A DNA stretch of 64,000 nucleotides, taken from assembly GCA_965214415.1 (NCBI GenBank), contig CBDCBQ010000002.1:62001-126000 (forward strand), read 5' to 3'. The notes beneath the pieces were generated by a model. The model was not told the DNA's origin. It saw nothing but the letters and a program-made list of their open reading frames with translations, and searched no databases. Source of the stretch: RH-AL1 sp965214415. GTDB taxonomy: Bacteria; Pseudomonadota; Alphaproteobacteria; Rhizobiales; Beijerinckiaceae. Position 1 is the stretch's first letter. Each line of letters opens with the position of its first letter. Made by a program: the position numbers and the translations under genes. Positions 8,955-18,503 of this stretch are shown here, piece by piece.

Positions 8955-10334
8955 CTAGAGAGGCAGTCGTGGAAATTTGTGGGACAGCAATGCCCGGACA
9001 GCCGCGTCAGCACCAACACCGCCGCCGATGAACATTTCTGTCTTGTCTTGATCGAGAGACTTATCCTTGATGCTTGCGGTCATGGCCTTTACCAACGCGG
9101 TCGACGCGATGGTCAGGGCCGTTTTCGCTGCAGAGGTGACGCCGGTTGATGATGTCGGATCCCTCTCGGTCGCCTGCTCGAGTGCGTCGATGAACAGCGC
9201 CGCCAAAGGCTCACGCGATCGCTGTTGTTTTAGCGTCGTGAGACCAAAATTCAGCAGCCGCCATACGCGTTGAGGCTCGTCGCTCCAGAATTCGCGTAGG
9301 ATCTTCTCTTTATCTTTCACGCTCAATGCCGCGGTCAGTTGCAACAACAATTCACCGGCATCTAGACGTCGGTTATGATCCTCGGCTCTTTTCATGAGCA
9401 GGGTCATCCGCTTTTCGGCATCGCCATTCGTTATAGCCGCATACAATCCCGCAGTCGGATTCGCCGGCATTTTGACCGGCGCTACTGCAGCCGGCTCGCG
9501 CGTCTGAACCAAGTCGTCGGGCATCTTCAATGCGAGCGGATCGATGTCGTTGATTACGGATGACGAGCTGGTGATTGTTGTTGGCTTGCAGAAAACCATC
9601 GAGAAATCGAGCGTCGAAAAGAGTGAGACGCGTGCGTAAGCCGTTCCTTCGACTTCATCGACCCCTACGATGATGCGATGCCCTAGGGGAAATGCGTTCG
9701 GCGTCTGTGTCGGGGCATCGAAATCCCACCAAACCAAGTGCTCTCCAGTCCCGCTGATCGTATACTCAATAAATGGTTGCATCGCGTCATCGCGGGCCAA
9801 TGCTGGAAAGCAATGAGCGAAAAAGGTCTGAGCGACGTAGCCGATCGCACGCAGCCCGTCGGGACCTCCAAATCCGATTTGCGTATGCAGCTGCCCCGGT
9901 ACATACACCTCAGGCACGCCTTGGCCTGCAATTTGATAGTTGGTGCCCTTGGCTGCCTGCTCAGCTAGGAATACCTGCAACTCGGCCATGCTGGTCACGG
10001 CGATGACGGCCGAACCATCATCCTTCGACAGAACGCGCGCGCCGGTCGCCGAGAGCTTCTGACCGTTGAATTCGAAACTTCACCGGTGTCGGGGTCAGTC
10101 AACTTGACCGACCGCACCTGCTTGGTTCGCGTATTTCTGATGCCAAGCTGGGCATTGAAGAAGGCGAGCTGTTCGGTCAGCACGGCGGCCAACGGACCGT
10201 ATTCGTTGTTGTGATTGCCGCAGTAGATGCCATTGTTAACGCGCAGACCACCAAGGGCTGCCGGGAAAATGTGTTCTCCGGAGCCTGCCGGACCGCCTTT
10301 GACTGTGTTTCGGCCTGCAAAAGTGACCCCCTTA
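8955..10334 (-). pseudogene. HNH endonuclease-like gene, 5'-truncated at IS3 and frameshifted
   Basis: Reading from the IS3 left end downward on the minus strand gives an HNH-type metal-finger region: GEHIFPAALGG, then IYCGNHNNEYGPL, as in HNH nucleases with an EHI.P.ALGG start and a C..HN core. The frame continues through FFNAQLGIRNTRTK to DPDTGEVS, then breaks near 10070; the next frame resumes with FNGQKLSATGARVLSKDDG and runs uninterrupted to the stop at 8955. So there is one frameshift, and the first codons are lost where the IS3 element begins (10335). The C-terminal 340 codons are of unknown function. It is probably inactive as a nuclease, although an internal ATG at 9998 could express the C-terminal part. 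Confidence 0.65.
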
Positions 10335-10403
10335 TGGAGTGCGCCCCTGAGGATGGACAGGGATCGTCCGTTGATTTGACCGGGAGAGCTGGGCTTTCAC
10401 AGG

Positions 10404-10763
10404 ATGAAAGCCATGGCACGCCACCGCACGCACAGCATCGAATTCAAACGTCAGATTGCGCAGGAGTTCATCGCTGGAGAGACGCTCCACGCGCTTGCCA
10501 AGCGCCACGACCTGTCTCGCGATCTGATCCGGATCTGGGTCACCAAGCTGGAAGCGGGTGCCTTCGATGAAGACGCCCAGGCTGTCGATCTGCTCGAGAA
10601 CTACGAGGCCAAGATCGCCGCGTTGGAACGCATGGTCGGTCGGCAGGCTCTGGAGATCGAGTTTCTAAAGGGGGCTTTGAGAAGCGCACCACGGCCGAGA
10701 AGCGCGACTACGTCCGTCACGGCCGGCCCGATGGCCTCTCCCTCGCGAAAGGATGTCGTCTGA
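10404..10763 (+). CDS. IS3 OrfA (helix-turn-helix, leucine zipper)
   Basis: DNA-binding part of the IS3 transposase, 119 aa. The helix-turn-helix is visible in HSIEFKRQIAQEFIAGETL and ALAKRHDLSRDLIRIWV, followed by a coiled coil (ENYEAKIAALERMVGRQALE). The last third changes to low-quality sequence after FLKGAL, where the run AAAGGGGG would allow a -1 frameshift into orfB. The stop TGA overlaps the orfB ATG (TGATG). A start at 10413 (MARHRTH) is equally possible. Confidence 0.9.
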   Translation: MKAMARHRTHSIEFKRQIAQEFIAGETLHALAKRHDLSRDLIRIWVTKLEAGAFDEDAQAVDLLENYEAKIAALERMVGRQALEIEFLKGALRSAPRPRSATTSVTAGPMASPSRKDVV

Positions 10764-11560
10764 TGGCTCTGCCGCGCTCGACTTTCTACGACGTCCCTGT
10801 GTCCGACGCTTCGGACCAAGCGATCGTCGATGCCATCCGTGCCATCTGCTACAGCTTCGAAAGCTACGGCTATCGTCGCGTTGGCGCTGCGCTTCGACAT
10901 CAAGGCGTGGTCGTCAACGGCAAGAAGATCCGCCGGCTGATGCGCGAGCATGATCTGCAGCCCAGACGTCGGCGGCGCTACGTCGCGACGACCGACAGCG
11001 ACCATGACAGCCCGATCTATCCCGACCGCGCACGCGATGTCGTGCCTGTCGGCCCGAACCAGCTCTGGGTGGCCGATATCACCTACATCGCGATCGCCTC
11101 GGGCTTCGTTTATCTCGCCGCGATCCTCGACGCCTGGTCGCGGCGCGTCGTCGGCTATGCGATCAGCAGATCCATTGACGCCCGCCTCGCAACAGCCGCC
11201 TTGAAGGCTGCGATCCGATCACGAGACCCGCCACCCGGCTGCATCCATCACTCCGATCGCGGCTCGCAGTACGCATCCGCGGTCTACAGGCAGATGCTCG
11301 CCGACCACGGCCTTGTCGGGTCGATGAGTCGGCGCGGTAATCCATACGACAACGCCAAGGCGGAGAGCTTTATGAAGACGCTCAAGGTCGAGGCCGTGTA
11401 TCTGATGGACTACGAAACCACGGCGGACGTCACCGCTGACCTTCCGCGCTTCATCGACGAGGTCTATAACACGAGACGCCTTCACTCAGCGCTCGGCTAT
11501 CTCAGCCCCGCGATGTTCGAGGATCAACACGCCCAGCTCCCGGTCAAACCTGCTGCCTGA
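10763..11560 (+). CDS. IS3 OrfB transposase (DDE integrase core)
   Basis: Catalytic part, 265 aa. It has the HTH_21 region (SYGYRRVGAALRHQGVVVNG) and the DDE core: Asp in WVADITYIAIASGFVYLA, Asp in HHSDRGSQYAS, and Glu in NPYDNAKAESFMKTLK, then the closing YNTRRLHSALGYLSP. The frame is open well upstream of the ATG (FEKRTTAEKRDYVRHG and so on), consistent with production of an OrfAB fusion by -1 slippage at about 10668-10675. All catalytic residues are present, so the element may be active. Confidence 0.95.
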   Translation: MALPRSTFYDVPVSDASDQAIVDAIRAICYSFESYGYRRVGAALRHQGVVVNGKKIRRLMREHDLQPRRRRRYVATTDSDHDSPIYPDRARDVVPVGPNQLWVADITYIAIASGFVYLAAILDAWSRRVVGYAISRSIDARLATAALKAAIRSRDPPPGCIHHSDRGSQYASAVYRQMLADHGLVGSMSRRGNPYDNAKAESFMKTLKVEAVYLMDYETTADVTADLPRFIDEVYNTRRLHSALGYLSPAMFEDQHAQLPVKPAA

Positions 11561-11588
11561 TGCTGTCCACTCGAAGGGGCGCACTCCA

Positions 11589-12391
11589 CTCCCAAGCGAG
11601 TTTTTGAGGCGGTCGGACAGCAAGGAAGCTTCTTCCGGCTTCATCTCGGTCAGGCCACGAAGCATCTCGGCCAGATTTCGCAGTCGCCGACGTTTTCCGT
11701 CTGGATATCTCCGTGCAGCCTGGAAGTCTTTCTTGTAGGTTTTGAGCATCGCTTGTTCGATCTGACGGTTCTCGTCGATCTCGGTGCCTTTGATATTATC
11801 GTCGCGATCCAGCATCGCCTCGACGGCTCGGCAATCCTCTTCGTTCAAAACGGAAATCGGTTCGAATAAGGCAGGCGAGGTCACGTCTTCCAGAAGCGAG
11901 GCGGCGCCGACGAGTATGTTCGGGGTGACTGAGGCTGACGAGCGTCCCGGGACCAGGGTGATGCCTGCCGCCGAATACGCAGTGGTCACCAACTCGGAGC
12001 AGAAGAACTTTTCACCGCTTATTCTCGTCCTGATCGGCGCGGCCTTGGTGCCGAGGGCCCCACGAAGATTGTAATTCTTGAACGCCTGGCTGCGAACGGC
12101 GCACTCAATGACCTCCTTTTGAAGATCGCCGAGCCCGGGATGCCGGAGTTGGCGGTAGCGATCGGGTTCACGCGTTACGATGCGCGTGGCGGGCATGAAC
12201 ACAACGCCGCGCTGCACCGCCTCGACAACTTGGCCACCGCCGATGCAAATTAGAGCGTGCGAGAACGGTTTTCTCTCGACCGCTCTGATGACCCTTCCGA
12301 ACTTGGAATCGCCGGTCTCGACGATGACGTCTCCTACCTTCAGAGCCTTGTAGTTCAGGCGGTGATAGGGTCCGTTCTGGTCGGCACTCAT
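11589..12391 (-). pseudogene. YiiX/NlpC-P60-like papain-fold protein, 3'-truncated by IS3
   Basis: Starts at an ATG (12391) with a strong AGGAGGAGCG site just before it. GDVIVETGDSKFGRVI, PFSHALICIGGGQVVEA and FFCSELVTTAYSAAG form the permuted papain-like pattern of YiiX/YebB-type proteins: a His in SHA and a Cys in FCSEL as the likely catalytic pair. These enzymes are amidases or thioesterases of the cell envelope or unknown targets. The C-terminal part is a charged helical extension that runs directly into the IS3 right end (GSG is the last native triplet), so the native end is missing. Confidence 0.7.
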
Positions 12392-12682
12392 CGCTCCTCC
12401 TCGGCCGATTAGCATCGCCCTCCAGCGGCGACATGGGTCCGCTGCGTAGCGATCTTCGCCGCTACGTTTGGATATTCTCTCCGCTTTTGCGCCTGAGCCA
12501 CCCCGGCAATGCCTCCAATGCGGCGTTGAGACTGAAGAGCTGCGTGATTTTCTATACGTCATTGGTCCGCTTTTGGGATGGCGTCGAATCGGTGGAATGA
12601 CCGTATTTGGCGCGGTGCTGCCGGTAGTGAAAGAGCACCAAACGCGACGTTGAAGGTTCTGACCGTGAAGCGGTTCCGGGCT

Positions 12683-14881
12683 TCATTTCCGCCGCAGCCA
12701 TTCGTCGAGTTTCGTCCAGCGTTTCCGTGCGTTCGTTGTGCGGACGGCTATGGCGAGCGCGCGGCGCTGTCCGACGACGATGACGAGACGCTTGGCCCGC
12801 GTAACGGCGGTGTAGAGGAGATTGCGGGCAAGCATCGTGTAGTGCTGTGTGGCGAGCGTGATTACGACGGCCAGATACTCCGAGCCCTGCGACTTGTGGA
12901 TCGTCGTCGCGTAGGCCGGCACCACGGTGTCGAGTTCGCCGAAGGCGTATTCGACGGAACGCCCGTCGAACTCGGCTTGCAGCGTTCCGTCCTCCTCGTC
13001 GATCGCTGTAATCGTGCCGAGATCGCCATTGAAGACCTCCTTGTCGTAATCGTTCTCCGACTGCATGACCTTGTCACCGGTCAAGAAGGTGGATCCGAAG
13101 CGCTCGACTCGGGCCGCCGCGTTGGGATTGAGGGCCTTCTGTAGGTCGGCGTTGAGCGCGCGGGCGCCTAGCGCGCCGCGTTGCATGGGGCACAGCACCT
13201 GAACGTCGCGGATCGGGTCAAGGCCGAAGCGGCGCGGGATGCGGTCGCGCACGATCTCGACGACCTTCGCGGCGCCGTTCTCCGGATCCGAGCATTCGAC
13301 GAAGTAGAAGTCCGATCTGAGGCCCGATTGCGGCCATTCCGGCATTTGTCCGGCGTTGATGCGGTGCGCGTTGACGACGATGCGGCTGTCGGCGGCCTGC
13401 CGGAAGACCTCGGTCAGGCGGGCAACCGTGATTGCGCCGGAGTCGATCACATCGGCGAGGATACGGCCCGGTCCAACCGACGGCAATTGGTCGACGTCAT
13501 CGACAAGAAGCAGTCCGGCGCGCCTGGGGATTGCCTTCGTGATCGCGTTCATGAGCGGTACGTCGACCATGCTGGTCTCGTCGAGCACCAGGAGATCGCA
13601 GTCGAGAGGATCGTTCACACCTTTTTTGAAGCCGCCGTTCTTCGGATCGATCTCCAGCAAGCGGTGAACTGTCTTTGCCTCGATGCCGGTTTGATCACTC
13701 ATCCTCTTGGCTGCGCGTCCCGTGGGAGCGGCGAGCAAGATGCGGACGCTCTTGGCAACGAGAGCGCGCAGAATCGTGTCGAGGAGCGTCGTCTTGCCAA
13801 CACCTGGGCCACCTGTGACGACCGCCACCTTGGAGCGCAGGACCAAGCCGACGGCGTCGCGCTGTGAGGTCGAAAGAATTTTGCCGGTGCGAGCCTCAAC
13901 CCATGGCACCGCACGCTCCGCATCGATCTCCGGCCAGGGCGGCGCGCCGCGAGCGAGCGCCAATAGACGATCGGCAATATCGCGCTCCGCGAGATGCAGA
14001 CCACGCAGGAACAGGCAGGGCTCGTCTTCGATGCGATCAAGGATGACATCACCACCGGTGAGTTCGCCCTCAATGGCGACGCGGATCGGCGCCTCTGGAA
14101 CTTCGAGAAGCGTCACCGCGAGGCGGACGAGCTCCTCGACCGGCAGGCCGCAATGGCCTTCATCGGTGGCGGTCTGCAACGCGTAGGAGATTCCAGCCCG
14201 CAGTCGCTTCGGTGATTCCTTGGTGACGCCGAGGCGCATCGCAATCGCGTCGGCGCTTCGGAAGCCGATGCCGCGGATGTCGCGAGCCAGCCGATAGGGA
14301 TCATCCGTCATGACCGTGATCGCATCGAAGCCATAGGTCTTGAAGATGCGCACCGCGCGAGAGGTGCTGACGCCGTGCCCGTGCAGGAACACCATGATGT
14401 CACGTACGGCTTTTTGCTCAGCCCATCCCGCCGCGATCCGACCCGCGCGGAACGTGCCGATGCCGGGCACCTCTTCGAGCCGTGCAGGATCGGCTTCGAT
14501 GATCTCGAAAGTCTCCAGGCCGAATAGGCGGACGATCCGCTCGGCGAGCTTGGGACCGATCCCGCGCACCATGCCGGAGCCGAGATAGCGTGCGATGCCT
14601 TCGGCTGTCGTCGGCGGCGTGGTCTTCAGCGTGTCGGCCTTGAACTGCAGTCCGTGGGTGCGGTCGGTGAACCACGTGCCGACAGCATGGATGTATTCGC
14701 CGGCGCCGATCGTCGGCGCATGACCGACGAGCGCCACGAGATCGCGCCTGCCGCGCGCTTTCACCTTGAGCACGGCGAAGCCGGTATCCGCGTTGTGGAA
14801 CGTCACACGCTCGACGCTGCCGACCAGTGTCTCGCGAGCCTGTCCTTGGTCAGGTCTGGCCTTGATAGAACCTCCTCGCAT
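12683..14881 (-). CDS. recD2: RecD2-type ATP-dependent 5'-3' DNA helicase
   Basis: SF1B helicase of the RecD2 class, not bound to RecBC. From the chosen ATG (14881) it is 732 aa. In order: an N-terminal OB-like region (ARETLVGSVERVTFHN), helix-hairpin-helix repeats (GIGPKLAERIV, EVPGIGTFRAGRIA, IRGIGFRSADAIA), Walker A GGPGVGKTT (residues 357-365), Walker B LVLDETSMVD (about 431-440), and the C-terminal UvrD-like end YATTIHKSQGSEY with YTAVTRAKRLV. The open frame extends to 15031 but the extra N-terminus looks non-native; AGGAGG just after 14881 makes the exact start uncertain. It is divergent from the DUF6880 gene, which starts 108 bases away. Confidence 0.92.
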   Translation of the reverse strand: MRGGSIKARPDQGQARETLVGSVERVTFHNADTGFAVLKVKARGRRDLVALVGHAPTIGAGEYIHAVGTWFTDRTHGLQFKADTLKTTPPTTAEGIARYLGSGMVRGIGPKLAERIVRLFGLETFEIIEADPARLEEVPGIGTFRAGRIAAGWAEQKAVRDIMVFLHGHGVSTSRAVRIFKTYGFDAITVMTDDPYRLARDIRGIGFRSADAIAMRLGVTKESPKRLRAGISYALQTATDEGHCGLPVEELVRLAVTLLEVPEAPIRVAIEGELTGGDVILDRIEDEPCLFLRGLHLAERDIADRLLALARGAPPWPEIDAERAVPWVEARTGKILSTSQRDAVGLVLRSKVAVVTGGPGVGKTTLLDTILRALVAKSVRILLAAPTGRAAKRMSDQTGIEAKTVHRLLEIDPKNGGFKKGVNDPLDCDLLVLDETSMVDVPLMNAITKAIPRRAGLLLVDDVDQLPSVGPGRILADVIDSGAITVARLTEVFRQAADSRIVVNAHRINAGQMPEWPQSGLRSDFYFVECSDPENGAAKVVEIVRDRIPRRFGLDPIRDVQVLCPMQRGALGARALNADLQKALNPNAAARVERFGSTFLTGDKVMQSENDYDKEVFNGDLGTITAIDEEDGTLQAEFDGRSVEYAFGELDTVVPAYATTIHKSQGSEYLAVVITLATQHYTMLARNLLYTAVTRAKRLVIVVGQRRALAIAVRTTNARKRWTKLDEWLRRK

Positions 14882-14988
14882 GACCGATCTCACCACGCGT
14901 GTGGAGCGGTAGTTCTTCGTGTCCTGTCCACTTCGCGTCGCGGAGCGTCTAAACCTGCTCGACGGTTCGGATAGCAGGATCAAGGAAC

Positions 14989-16350
14989 ATGGCACGACGA
15001 GCGACACTGACCCAGGAGACTCTGGTCGCACTCGGTGTCGACAAGCTGGCGAAGCTGATCATCGATGAGGTGCAGCAGAACGCTCCGTTCAAGAGGATCA
15101 TCACGGCGGCGCTCGCAGGCGTAAAGGGGCCAAGTGCCGTTGCCGGGATCATTGATCGGCGCCTCGCCAGTCTGGAGCGAGCGCGGGGTTACATCGACTG
15201 GGACAAACGCAAAGCATTCGCAGCCGACCTGAAGGCAACGGTTTCGACCATAGTCGACGAACTCGGCAGCGCCGATCCCGCGGCAGCCGTGGAACGCATC
15301 CTGCGATTCGTGAAGAGCGCCGACGGCGTATTCGAGCGTGTCGACGATTCGTCCGGCTCCATTGGCGGGATCTACCAGGATGCCGCCGCCGCGTTGCCTG
15401 CGATCGCCGAGCGCATGCCTGCCGACGACAGGCTGCACCTTATCGATCGCCTCGTTCGGCTTCTGCTCGCCGATGAGTTCGGTCTCATTGGAGAAGCCGT
15501 CAACGGCTTGATCTCGGCCCTCGCGACCAAGGAACTGACATCGCTCGATCTCGCGCTGGAGCAAATCCTTCCAGAGACCTCGTTTGGCGATGGAGATCGC
15601 GATTGGGCGCGCCAGGCGCGACGCGATACAATTATCAAGACGAGGCAGGCGGTTGCCGACGCCCGGAGCGACGTCGACACCTTCATGAAGCTGGAGGCGC
15701 AAAGACCGGAGCGCATGCGGGACAACCTCGCGATTGCCGAACGCTTGCTTCAAGCCGGCAGGGCTAAGGAGGCGCTGCAGTGGGTTCGAAGACCGAGCCG
15801 GACGGGCTTGCGAGCGATGGATCGACAGGATCCGGCGGACGCCTCGGGGGGCATCGATGTTCTGGAACGCCGTCGCATCGGCCTCGAAATCCGCATTCTT
15901 GCGGCGCTGAAGGAACGAGAGGCGGCACAACAGCTTCGATGGAAGACGTTCCACGCCACGTTGGAGGTCGATCTTCTCCGTGAGTATGTCGCGAAGCTTC
16001 CCGATTTCGAGGATGAAGAAGCCGTCGATGACGCCTTCGCGTATGTCGCCGCGCATCCTCATCGTTACCGGGCGCTCGGCTTCTTCTTGAATTGGCCGCA
16101 TCTCGGTTTCGCCGCCAAGCTCGTTCTGGATCACCTCGCCAATTGGGATGGCGGATACTACGAGGCTCTGGCTCCCGCCGCCAAAGCCTTGGAACATGAT
16201 CATCCTGTGGCCGCGACAGTCCTGTACCGAGCTCTCATCGACGACATCCTGGCAAAGGGTCGTTCACAGGCCTACGGGCACGCGGCCCGATACTTCAGCA
16301 AAACTACCCTTCTTGCCGGAAATGAGTTCGCGTCCCGAGGTCTAGCCGCT
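14989..16350 (+). pseudogene. DUF6880 family protein, 5' part, split by IS1380
   Basis: Starts at an ATG preceded by AAGGA. The first 450 codons match the general look of DUF6880 proteins: a helical repeat-like protein with LIDEVQQNAPFKRIITAALAG near the N-terminus, WVRRPSRTGLRAMDRQDPAD in the middle and YGHAARYFSKTTLLA near the C-terminus. The gene runs into the IS1380 left end near 16350. The missing C-terminus (DEYDGLVDHHAYFDTL, HGRKAGFWSLL) is found on the other side at 17935-18038. Function unknown; probably inactivated by the insertion. Confidence 0.78.
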
Positions 16351-17934
16351 CCTATTCATGACGGGGTCGTTCGCGGGCCGATCCTTGATCGAGGCGAGCG
16401 TCATCGCTCGGTGTTTTGAGCTCGGCTTGCACTGATCGAGAACGCGCTTGAGGGGCGAGGCGGGTGACGGGGCGTCGGCCCCGTCGCTCATGGCGCGGAG
16501 GGCCAGAGCGCGCTCGGCAGCGAGCGGAACAGCTCGGCCTCGGGACAGGCGGCGGCGAAGGCAAGGCGGACGCGGCTCGTGGTCTCGATGACGCGGGCGG
16601 CGACCTTCAGCAGGCGCAGCCGCAACGTGGCGAACTCGGCTGTGGCGAGATCGCGTGGCCTGGGGATGGCGTCGCGCACGGTGAGCATCAGCCAGTAGGC
16701 GGCGGTGTGCAGCACGAGGCGCATCTGGTTGGCCAGCGCCGAGCGGCACGAGGTCCGGTCCGAGGCGAGCTGAGTCTTGTGCAGCTTGATCAGGTTCTCG
16801 GCCTGGCCCCTCGCGCAGTACAGGCTGTCGTAGAGCCACTCCGCCGTGCCGAAGCGCAGGCTGGTGACGATGAAGCGGATGTCGAGGCCGAGCGCCGTGG
16901 CCTCGATGCGGGCGACGACGCGGCGCTCGCGGGTCCAGGACTTCGCCTTGTGGCGGGTCTCGGCGTAGCCGCGCACGACGGCCTTGCCGGTGAGCGCGCG
17001 CTCGGTGCGCACCGCGTCCGCCATCGCCTCGACCTTGGCCGACAAGGGCCTCGATCCGGCGAGGCCGAAGACGAAGTCGATGCCGTTGGCCTCACACCAT
17101 TCCATCGCCTCGGGCCGGGCGTAGTGGCTGTCGCCTCGGAACAGGAGGCGGGTGCTAGGCCAGCGGGTGCGGATGCGCCGGACGAGGCGCCGAAGGTGAC
17201 CGCGCACCTCGACGCCCGAAGGCGTCTTGCCCGGGCGCAGCACCACGGCCACCGGACGGCTCCGGTCGGTGTCGTAGACGTGGATCGGCAGAAAGCAGCG
17301 CTCGTCGTAATGCGCGTTGAACAACGAAAGCTGCTGATGACCGTGGACGACGTCGCAGGTGTCGTCGATGTCCAGCGTTACGGATCGGGGCGGCTTGGCA
17401 TAGGAGTCGATCCAGGCATCGACGAGCGCGTAAGTCAGGCGGATCACGTCGCGCAGGCGCGGGGCGTTCTCCAGCCGGGACAGGGTCGGCTGCGAGCACA
17501 GGTCGGCGCCACTGTCCGGCAGTCGCCCGCAGGCGAGTTTGAACGCCGGATCGCGACGCAGATGGTCGAGATCGTCAGCATCCTCGTACCCCATGGCGAT
17601 GGCGAAGATGCGCGCCCGGATCATGTCAGCCAGCGTATGCGTGACCCGCGCCGGATCGCGGCGGTCGGGCACGAGGCGGGCCAGGCGCGCGGCGATGCCG
17701 AGCCGCCGTTCGGCCATGGCCAGCAGCATCACGCCGCCATCCGAGGTCAGCCGACCGCCGTCGAAATCGGCTGTGATCTTCCGCCCTCGGACGGCTGGAA
17801 ACGCGAACGGTGGGATCGTATCGTGGGTCATGGCGGGCGTGGCCAGCAGGCTGGTGCGGATGATTGGTCTCGACACCCAAACCCTACGCAACACCAAAGA
17901 CTTAGGCTATGCCCGCCAGCCTCTCATGCACCGG
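16351..17934 (-). mobile_element. IS1380-family insertion sequence
   Basis: About 1.58 kb. The ends share an approximate inverted repeat around CATGA: left CCTATTCATGACGGGG at 16351, right (minus strand) CCGGTGCATGAGAGGC ending at 17934. Flanking gctcc (16348-16352) and gcacc (17929-17933) differ by one base and may be a decayed target duplication that overlaps the end repeats, so exact ends are uncertain by a few bases. It carries one transposase gene on the minus strand and splits a DUF6880 gene without obvious loss of host sequence. Confidence 0.85.
16488..17831 (-). CDS. IS1380-family transposase
   Basis: 447 aa from the ATG at 17831 (MTHDTIPPFAF); the frame is open to 17897. Typical family features: RGRKITADFDGGRLTSDGG near the N-terminus, first Asp in SVTLDIDDTCDVVHGHQ, second in TRLLFRGDSHYARPEAM, and the Glu region CARGQAENLIKLHKTQL. 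The C-terminal ANQMRLVLHTAAYWLML segment is characteristic. Full length with no frameshift, so potentially functional. Confidence 0.93.
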   Translation of the reverse strand: MTHDTIPPFAFPAVRGRKITADFDGGRLTSDGGVMLLAMAERRLGIAARLARLVPDRRDPARVTHTLADMIRARIFAIAMGYEDADDLDHLRRDPAFKLACGRLPDSGADLCSQPTLSRLENAPRLRDVIRLTYALVDAWIDSYAKPPRSVTLDIDDTCDVVHGHQQLSLFNAHYDERCFLPIHVYDTDRSRPVAVVLRPGKTPSGVEVRGHLRRLVRRIRTRWPSTRLLFRGDSHYARPEAMEWCEANGIDFVFGLAGSRPLSAKVEAMADAVRTERALTGKAVVRGYAETRHKAKSWTRERRVVARIEATALGLDIRFIVTSLRFGTAEWLYDSLYCARGQAENLIKLHKTQLASDRTSCRSALANQMRLVLHTAAYWLMLTVRDAIPRPRDLATAEFATLRLRLLKVAARVIETTSRVRLAFAAACPEAELFRSLPSALWPSAP

Positions 17935-18038
17935 TCGATGAATACGACGGGCTAGTGGATCACCATGCTTACTTCGACACTCTCCGAAAGGCACACGGCC
18001 GCAAGGCGGGGTTTTGGAGCCTGCTGGTGAAGGACTGA
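17935..18038 (+). pseudogene. DUF6880 gene, 3' fragment after IS1380
   Basis: The plus-strand frame immediately right of the IS encodes VDEYDGLVDHHAYFDTLRKA and HGRKAGFWSLLVKD followed by TGA. The HGRK..FW..L ending is the usual C-terminus of DUF6880 proteins, and it joins well to the 5' part that stops at 16350. No further genes are tied to it. Confidence 0.75.
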
Positions 18039-18503
18039 CGGAGTTTGTTGCAATGACCTGCAGCGCCAATATCCGCTAACTGCATATGGCGCACCACAAC
18101 GGACGGCATTGTTTGGCGCAGAGCAGTCGTTGGCCCAACTTGTTGTAACATAATCGACCGTATGCGTGACATCGCAATGTGTCACGATAGCGTGTCCTGC
18201 AATCAAAGCTGCAGATATGTGGGCGATCACAAAGGGGGCCTGCAGAGGTCAGACTTCAATCTGGCCCGTCGTCCTTTTGCAGGTAGCGTAGCAAGAGCAG
18301 TCGGTGCGTCTCCTGCATCGCTTTGACGACCTCCACCTGTGTGACGACCATGCGTTCAGCGATGCGGCGGGCGGTGGGGTCTGTCGCCCTTTCCAAGAAG
18401 CGTTGCTGCCACTGCAAGCGATTGATGGCGTGCGCGACGCGCCGATTAGAGGCTTTCAGCCATTCTGGTTGCGCGGCAGTGATGGCATGGATCCGTAAGC
18501 TGC
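18039..18503 (-). other. Gene-poor stretch with an open frame lacking a start codon
   Basis: About 465 bases between the DUF6880 remnant and merR. From about 18040 to 18255 I see nothing. On the minus strand a protein-like frame with no ATG, GTG or TTG in its first part runs from about 18498 to a TGA at 18256: AITAAQPEWLKASNRRVAHA, then TARRIAERMVVTQVEVVKAM. It looks like the remainder of a helical small protein directly downstream of merR, possibly a truncated gene. The family is not recognised. Confidence 0.3.

Larger units (their letters stand above)
10335..11588 (+). mobile_element. IS3-family insertion sequence
   Basis: 1.25-kb element with TG...CA ends and inverted repeats: left TGGAGTGCGCCCCTGAGGAT at 10335, right (minus strand) TGGAGTGCGCCCCTTCGAGT ending at 11588. 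It encodes orfA and orfB in the usual overlapping arrangement. The flanks (ctta on the left, ctcc on the right) show no 3-4 bp target duplication, and a broken gene abuts each side: HNH on the left, papain-fold on the right. This suggests that a deletion or recombination followed insertion. Confidence 0.93.

Noticed and set aside
14980..16203. 407-codon minus-strand frame opposite the DUF6880 gene
   Set aside because: No recognised motif; the opposite strand encodes a recognisable DUF6880 protein with a good ribosome site.
16464..18038. Long plus-strand reading frame of 524 codons
   Set aside because: It lies opposite the IS1380 transposase, which has clear family motifs; only its last part (after 17935) is real, as the DUF6880 C-terminus.
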